From contig DHDW01000029.1 in assembly GCA_002399565.1 (NCBI GenBank), positions 62,041 through 72,821 on the forward strand: a DNA stretch of 10,781 nucleotides. Direction: 5' to 3'. The notes under the pieces are model-generated. The model was given only the letters and a program-made list of their open reading frames with translations. It was not told where the DNA came from and did no database searches. This document shows, piece after piece, positions 7,616 through 10,781 of this stretch. Origin of the DNA: Bacteroidales bacterium UBA4866 (GTDB lineage Bacteria > Bacteroidota > Bacteroidia > Bacteroidales > P3). The translations under genes were made by a program, and so were the position numbers. The number at the start of each line of letters is the position of its first letter. Within the stretch, counting starts at the first letter, position 1.

Positions 7616-8524
7616 TTATTGCTCAATTATTACTTTATCGTTATCTACTATTAGTGAGGTTTCTCTTCCTACTACAAAAGCAATGTTTTTCTCTTCAATA
7701 TGACCTATTGGAATATTAAATGCTTTTGGGTAATTGTACTCCTCAACTGCTTCAAAGATAATTTCATTGGCTGTTTTACCAAAAGCAATAGTGTTATCGT
7801 GCATTAAGGAAAACTCTCCAACAATTAATCCTGCAAGTTTATCTAATTTCCCTGCTCTTTTCAATGCTTGCATTATCCTATCAATATGGTAGAGATATTC
7901 ATCTAAGTCTTCAATAAAAAGAATTTTCCCTTCAGTATCTCCAAAACTTATAGAGCCAAGCAAACTATATAGAATGGATAAATTCCCTCCAATTAAATCT
8001 CCTTTTGCTTTTCCTTGACAATTAAAACTATTTGAAGGATATTCTCTAATGTTTGTTTTTTCAAATAAACATTCTTTAAGACTCTTTGTTGCTAAAGATT
8101 GGAATGAAACTTCATTAATATTAAAAGGCATAATTCCATGAATGGTTTCAATATTAAAATTGAAATAAATATGCATAAGCAATACTGTTGGATCTGAATA
8201 TCCAATTATCCATTTGGGATGTTTTGAAAATTCTTTGAAGTCAAGCTTATCAATAATTCTGACTGAGCCATAACCTCCTCGAGCACAGAAGATGGCTTTA
8301 ATATCCTTATCGTCTAAAAATCTTTGAATTTCTTCTGCTCTTTGAATATCGTTTCCCGCAAACTGATTGCTTTCTAATCCTATGGTCTTTCCAACCACAA
8401 CCTCTAAGCCCCAAAGAGAGAATAATTTAATAGCGTAGTCTATTTCCGAAAAGTTTATCTTTCGTGCAGTTGCAACAATTGCTACCTTGTCTTTCTTAGA
8501 TAATAATTTAGGTCTTATGCTCAT
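7616..8524 (-). CDS. ldcA: LD-carboxypeptidase (peptidase family S66)
   Basis: A 302-residue serine peptidase of family S66, whose LdcA members remove the terminal D-Ala from murein tetrapeptides in the cytosol during peptidoglycan recycling; MccF self-immunity peptidases share the fold. The putative Ser-Glu-His triad is Ser110 (GYSDPT), Glu205 (FIEDLDEY) and His275 (IPIGHIEEKN); order and spacing resemble Ser115/Glu217/His285 of Pseudomonas LdcA. The conserved ARGGYGS (81-87) and GDLIGGNLSIL (175-185) segments are present. No signal peptide is seen, which fits cytosolic recycling. It is the first gene of the leftward operon, about 18 bases from a -7 element. An MccF-like specificity cannot be excluded, but the neighbour ddl favours a cell-wall role. 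Confidence 0.88.
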   Translation of the reverse strand: MSIRPKLLSKKDKVAIVATARKINFSEIDYAIKLFSLWGLEVVVGKTIGLESNQFAGNDIQRAEEIQRFLDDKDIKAIFCARGGYGSVRIIDKLDFKEFSKHPKWIIGYSDPTVLLMHIYFNFNIETIHGIMPFNINEVSFQSLATKSLKECLFEKTNIREYPSNSFNCQGKAKGDLIGGNLSILYSLLGSISFGDTEGKILFIEDLDEYLYHIDRIMQALKRAGKLDKLAGLIVGEFSLMHDNTIAFGKTANEIIFEAVEEYNYPKAFNIPIGHIEEKNIAFVVGRETSLIVDNDKVIIEQ

Positions 8525-8542
8525 TTTCTACAATTCAATAGG

Positions 8543-8550
8543 CAAAGATA
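8543..8550 (-). promoter_or_regulatory. Promoter -7 element of the ldcA operon
   Basis: The minus strand reads TATCTTTG, an exact TAnnTTTG match, placed 18 bases before the ldcA ATG, giving a leader of only about 10 bases. No TTTG -33 element occurs at 19-base spacing. It lies beyond the terminator of the upstream lipoprotein gene, which supports a new transcript starting here. Confidence 0.6.
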
Positions 8551-8629
8551 AATAAAACTAAGAAAACTATGGGTATAATTTTTAAATATAAAAATAGAAT
8601 AGTTGTAAATTAAGACTTGACTATACAAA

Positions 8630-8667
8630 AATAGAGGAAGATTATTTTGAAATAACCCTCCTCTATT
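8630..8667 (-). terminator. Hairpin terminator of the lipoprotein gene
   Basis: A two-part inverted repeat: AATAGAGGA (8630-8638) pairs perfectly with TCCTCTATT (8659-8667), and inside it TTATTT (8642-8647) pairs with AAATAA (8650-8655), with three unpaired bases on each side between the stems. On the minus strand it lies 36 bases past the lipoprotein stop codon and runs into TTTTTG (8631-8626), the layout of a Rho-independent terminator. It separates the lipoprotein gene from the ldcA operon. The T-run is short and partly within the stem. Confidence 0.75.
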
Positions 8668-8703
8668 ATTAATTAAACGGTGTTTATTTTAAATTAACCT
8701 TGT

Positions 8704-9222
8704 TTATTTGCTTGTTGATACAGTTTTTGCTGTGAAAGTTCCTGAGAAAGGTTTAACTTGAGCTATGATAGCGTTAGTATCTCCTCCCATAATGGTTGCT
8801 TTTGTAAGTCCCTGTCCTGAGAATGTTCCTACAACTTTGTCTGAAGAGTACTCTGTTATGTTTAAATTTCCAAACAAAGAGAAAAATGCACTGTCTGATT
8901 CTTCTGTTTTATAGTAAAGGAATAAATTATTAGTAGGACTTTCAATTCCATTAAGATTCAATAATGCTAATGGAAGACTTGCGCCAAGACCTAAAGTATA
9001 AGTACCAGTTGATGTTCCACTAAAAACAACTGTACCTGTGTTGGAAACATCTGTTGAAGTAACAATTGTTTGACCATCACGTTTGATGAAAGTTGCTAAA
9101 GGGAAAGAATAAGATGTTCCATCTATTGTGAATTCAAACTTTCCTGTAATTTCTTCACTTCCTTCACATGCTGAAAAGAAGATAGGTGCAATTAGCATCA
9201 AGTATAAAAAAAACTTCTTCAT
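8704..9222 (-). CDS. Small predicted lipoprotein, beta-rich
   Basis: A 172-residue protein with a lipoprotein signal peptide: MKKFF, a hydrophobic core and a lipobox FSAC with the lipidated Cys19. Residues after the Cys (EGSEE) are acidic; in Bacteroidota an acidic stretch right after the Cys can direct lipoproteins to the cell surface, so surface exposure is possible but unproven. The mature chain is rich in Thr, Ser and Gly with alternating hydrophobic residues (beta-strands), including TGKFEFTIDGTSY near the start and FSGTFTAK at the end. This resembles anonymous small Bacteroidota lipoproteins; I do not recognise a named function. It forms its own unit, with the best-matching promoter in the window ahead and a hairpin terminator behind, and is divergent from mreC. 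Confidence 0.85.
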   Translation of the reverse strand: MKKFFLYLMLIAPIFFSACEGSEEITGKFEFTIDGTSYSFPLATFIKRDGQTIVTSTDVSNTGTVVFSGTSTGTYTLGLGASLPLALLNLNGIESPTNNLFLYYKTEESDSAFFSLFGNLNITEYSSDKVVGTFSGQGLTKATIMGGDTNAIIAQVKPFSGTFTAKTVSTSK

Positions 9223-9250
9223 TGTTGTTTGTTTTTAAAATTTATTACGG

Positions 9251-9281
9251 CAAAACTAATACTTTTTTTATTTATCACAAA
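9251..9281 (-). promoter_or_regulatory. Promoter of the lipoprotein gene (-33 and -7)
   Basis: The minus strand carries TTTG at 9281-9278, exactly 19 bases, then TAGTTTTG at 9258-9251. Both halves match the Bacteroidota sigma-factor consensus (TTTG, about 19 bases, TAnnTTTG). The ATG at 9222 gives a leader of roughly 20 bases. This is the only promoter in the window with both elements intact. Confidence 0.75.
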
Positions 9282-9290
9282 ATTTCTTAT

Positions 9291-9298
9291 TACTTTTG
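9291..9298 (+). promoter_or_regulatory. Promoter -7 element of mreC
   Basis: The plus strand reads TACTTTTG followed by CA, an exact TAnnTTTG match, 19 bases before the mreC ATG, giving a leader of about 13 bases. No clear -33 TTTG is present at the usual distance; its upstream half would overlap the -33 element of the divergent lipoprotein promoter. Confidence 0.6.
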
Positions 9299-9317
9299 CA
9301 CTACTAAATTAGTTTTT

Positions 9318-10148
9318 ATGCGTAATCTTATTAGGTTTTTAAAGCGATACTCATATATATTCCTTTTTATCTTCCTTGAAGGCTTATCTATTTATATCAT
9401 TTCTCAAAACTCCTTCTATCAAGGCTCTGCTATTACTTCCTTTGCCAACGAAATTGCAGGGAATGTTAATACAAAAACATATAATATTTCAAGATACTTC
9501 ACATTAGGTTCTTCTAACGAAGCCTTAGTTAAAGAAAATGCAAGATTACGTTCAATGATTGAAAGCTCTTATGTTAAATATCAACATAAAACTTTTCAAT
9601 ATAATGACACTATTTACAAACAACAGTTTGAATATATAGATGCTAAAGTTATTCAAAAGACCATAAACAAAAGAAATAACTATTTTATACTAAACAAAGG
9701 TCGTGTTCACGGAGTAACTAATAATATGGGAGTTATTAGTCCAAATGGAATTGTTGGTGTAGTGGTTAATGTTTCAAGTAATTTTTCTTTAGTTATGAGT
9801 GTTTTGCACCAAGACTCCCGTCCAAACATAAAAAATCAAAGAACAAAAATATCTGGAACTCTTGTTTGGGAAGGAGGCGACTATTCTTCAGGGAAACTTG
9901 TTGACATCCCTTCTTCAATTCCTCTAAAAATTGGAGACACAATAATTACAAGTGGATTCTCTCAAGACTTTCCTGAAGGAATTATGGTTGGAAAGATAAA
10001 AAACTTCAAGAAAGATAAAGGAACAGGTTTTTATGTTGTAGATATTAAATTCTCTGTTGATTATAATAAATTGGAATACGTTTATATTGTAAAGAACTTC
10101 TTTAAGGAAGAACAAGTTCAACTCACAAAAGATATTAAAAATGAATAG
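9318..10148 (+). CDS. mreC: Rod shape-determining protein MreC
   Basis: Bitopic inner-membrane protein of the elongation (Rod) complex that links the MreB cytoskeleton and MreD to the peptidoglycan synthases RodA and PBP2. I chose the ATG at 9318 (276 residues): it lies 19 bases after a -7 promoter element and gives the normal MreC start, a short basic stretch (RNLIRFLKRY) then one membrane helix at about 11-29. The frame stays open upstream to 9186, but that extension would cross the promoter and overlap the lipoprotein gene. After the helix comes a short coiled-coil (about 60-90, ENARLRSM) and the periplasmic beta domain: NKGRVHGVTNNMGVISPNGIVG (126-147, conserved MreC core), HQDSRPN and SGFSQDFPEGIMVGKI near 212-227. 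Its last eight bases overlap mreD, implying coupled translation. Confidence 0.95.
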   Translation: MRNLIRFLKRYSYIFLFIFLEGLSIYIISQNSFYQGSAITSFANEIAGNVNTKTYNISRYFTLGSSNEALVKENARLRSMIESSYVKYQHKTFQYNDTIYKQQFEYIDAKVIQKTINKRNNYFILNKGRVHGVTNNMGVISPNGIVGVVVNVSSNFSLVMSVLHQDSRPNIKNQRTKISGTLVWEGGDYSSGKLVDIPSSIPLKIGDTIITSGFSQDFPEGIMVGKIKNFKKDKGTGFYVVDIKFSVDYNKLEYVYIVKNFFKEEQVQLTKDIKNE

Positions 10149-10662
10149 AGATATTATACTTGGGTTTTTGCATTTTATTCTTATCGCTGCCTTTCAAGTT
10201 TTTGTTTTGAATGGGTTGAATATATTCGGCTATTTTAATCCAATGATTTATATCTGGTTTATTTTGATGCTACCAACAAACACCCCTAAATGGTTAGGAC
10301 TTATTCTATCTTTCTTAATGGGCTTCACAATTGATATATTTTCAGGACAAGTTGGATTTCATGCAGCTGCTCTAACACTTATAGGACTAATTAGACCTTT
10401 ATTTATTAGTATATTTTTCTCAGGCAAGGACATTCAAACAAACCTACGTCCATCAATAGCTGAAATGAGTCTGATGACTTTCCTCCCATACATTGCCTCA
10501 TTAGTTTTTTTACATCATTTCATCTATTTCACAATAGAAATATTTAATTTCTCAGAGTTCTTCCTAACTCTGTTAAGAATAATATGCAGCACTATAATCA
10601 CAACTCTGCTAATATTACTATGCGATTTCTTCTTTATTCCCAAAAGAAAACTTTCACATTAA
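10141..10662 (+). CDS. mreD: Rod shape-determining protein MreD
   Basis: A 173-residue polytopic membrane protein, the MreC partner in the Rod elongation complex. Five to six hydrophobic segments are visible (about 5-27, 35-46, 49-65, 72-92, 110-133, 140-165), ending in a basic tail (KRKLSH). The family hallmark is in the third/fourth segment: GFTIDIFSG with Asp65, then GFHAAA. Its start codon lies inside the mreC end (eight-base overlap). Length is typical. The identity rests on topology, this motif and position after mreC, as MreD sequences diverge strongly. Confidence 0.93.
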   Translation: MNRDIILGFLHFILIAAFQVFVLNGLNIFGYFNPMIYIWFILMLPTNTPKWLGLILSFLMGFTIDIFSGQVGFHAAALTLIGLIRPLFISIFFSGKDIQTNLRPSIAEMSLMTFLPYIASLVFLHHFIYFTIEIFNFSEFFLTLLRIICSTIITTLLILLCDFFFIPKRKLSH

Positions 10663-10685
10663 GAAATCCATACTTATATAGTTGC

Positions 10686-10708
10686 TAATATCCATTTTGA
10701 GGATATTA
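10686..10708. repeat. Perfect 8-bp inverted repeat after mreD
   Basis: TAATATCC (10686-10693) and GGATATTA (10701-10708) are exact reverse complements around a seven-base loop, 24 bases after the mreD stop. It could end the mreCD transcript, although no T-run follows directly (the nearest T-rich stretch begins about 15 bases on). It might also serve a convergent gene from the right. The remaining bases to 10781 contain no gene I can confirm. Confidence 0.5.
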
Positions 10709-10781
10709 ATAAGCTGTTTGTAAATTTTTACTTCGTTTTTCTGAATTTAAATAAAGACTTTCTGAAGGTGAAATGCCATTT

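Noticed and set aside
8626..8633. TATTTTTG on the minus strand matches the -7 consensus and could be a second ldcA promoter.
   Set aside because: It coincides with the T-run and stem foot of the lipoprotein terminator, and a better-placed TATCTTTG lies 18 bases from ldcA.
9186..9317. In-frame upstream extension of mreC to an ATG at 9186.
   Set aside because: It would run antisense through the lipoprotein start and across the mreC -7 element, and it would put 44 extra residues before the normal MreC membrane anchor.
1..10781. CRISPR arrays, tRNA or rRNA genes, insertion sequences, toxin-antitoxin or phage genes.
   Set aside because: No regular direct repeats, no cloverleaf-like segments, no transposase or integrase motifs were seen by eye on either strand; intergenic space is small and mostly accounted for.

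Overview
The window looks like chromosomal DNA of a low-GC member of the Bacteroidota. Three things point there. Several intergenic gaps carry the phylum's TAnnTTTG -7 promoter element. Translation starts are A-rich and lack strong Shine-Dalgarno sequences. The gene set (a stand-alone MerR/ArsC pair, a DDL with Bacteroidota-style motifs, a SYSQ-type signal peptide end, an acidic lipoprotein N-terminus) also fits. Genus cannot be read from the sequence. TGA is used as a stop, so the code is standard bacterial.

Layout. Positions 1-224 hold no complete gene: there is an A/T hairpin with a T-run at the left edge and a possible leftward promoter. From 8524 down to 225, nine genes read leftward with very tight spacing: ldcA (LD-carboxypeptidase), yraN (UPF0102 nuclease-like), an uncharacterised secreted protein, a MerR-type regulator, an ArsC-type reductase, ddl (D-Ala-D-Ala ligase), an alkaline phosphatase, ahcY (S-adenosylhomocysteinase) and an MsbA-like ABC exporter. 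Promoter-like -7 elements lie in front of ldcA and ahcY. The run is therefore probably one seven-gene unit plus an ahcY-ABC exporter unit, with possible read-through. A separate leftward lipoprotein gene (8704-9222) ends at a strong hairpin terminator that insulates it from ldcA. Its promoter is back to back with that of mreC, which starts a rightward mreC-mreD unit (9318-10662). The last 119 bases hold a perfect 8-bp hairpin and no confirmed gene.

How the genes fit together. The theme is the cell envelope: MreC/MreD (elongation scaffold), Ddl (D-Ala-D-Ala for peptidoglycan precursors), LdcA (trimming of recycled muropeptides), an MsbA-like lipid exporter, an exported phosphatase and a lipoprotein. 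AhcY is housekeeping for the methyl cycle. Nearly everything is ordinary core genome. The least explained parts are the secreted protein at 6499-7239, the MerR/ArsC overlap without any arsenite exporter, and the mreCD pair that has neither mreB upstream nor an adjacent PBP2 gene downstream. I see no CRISPR array, tRNA, rRNA, insertion sequence or phage gene, and no convincing evidence of a wholly new system.
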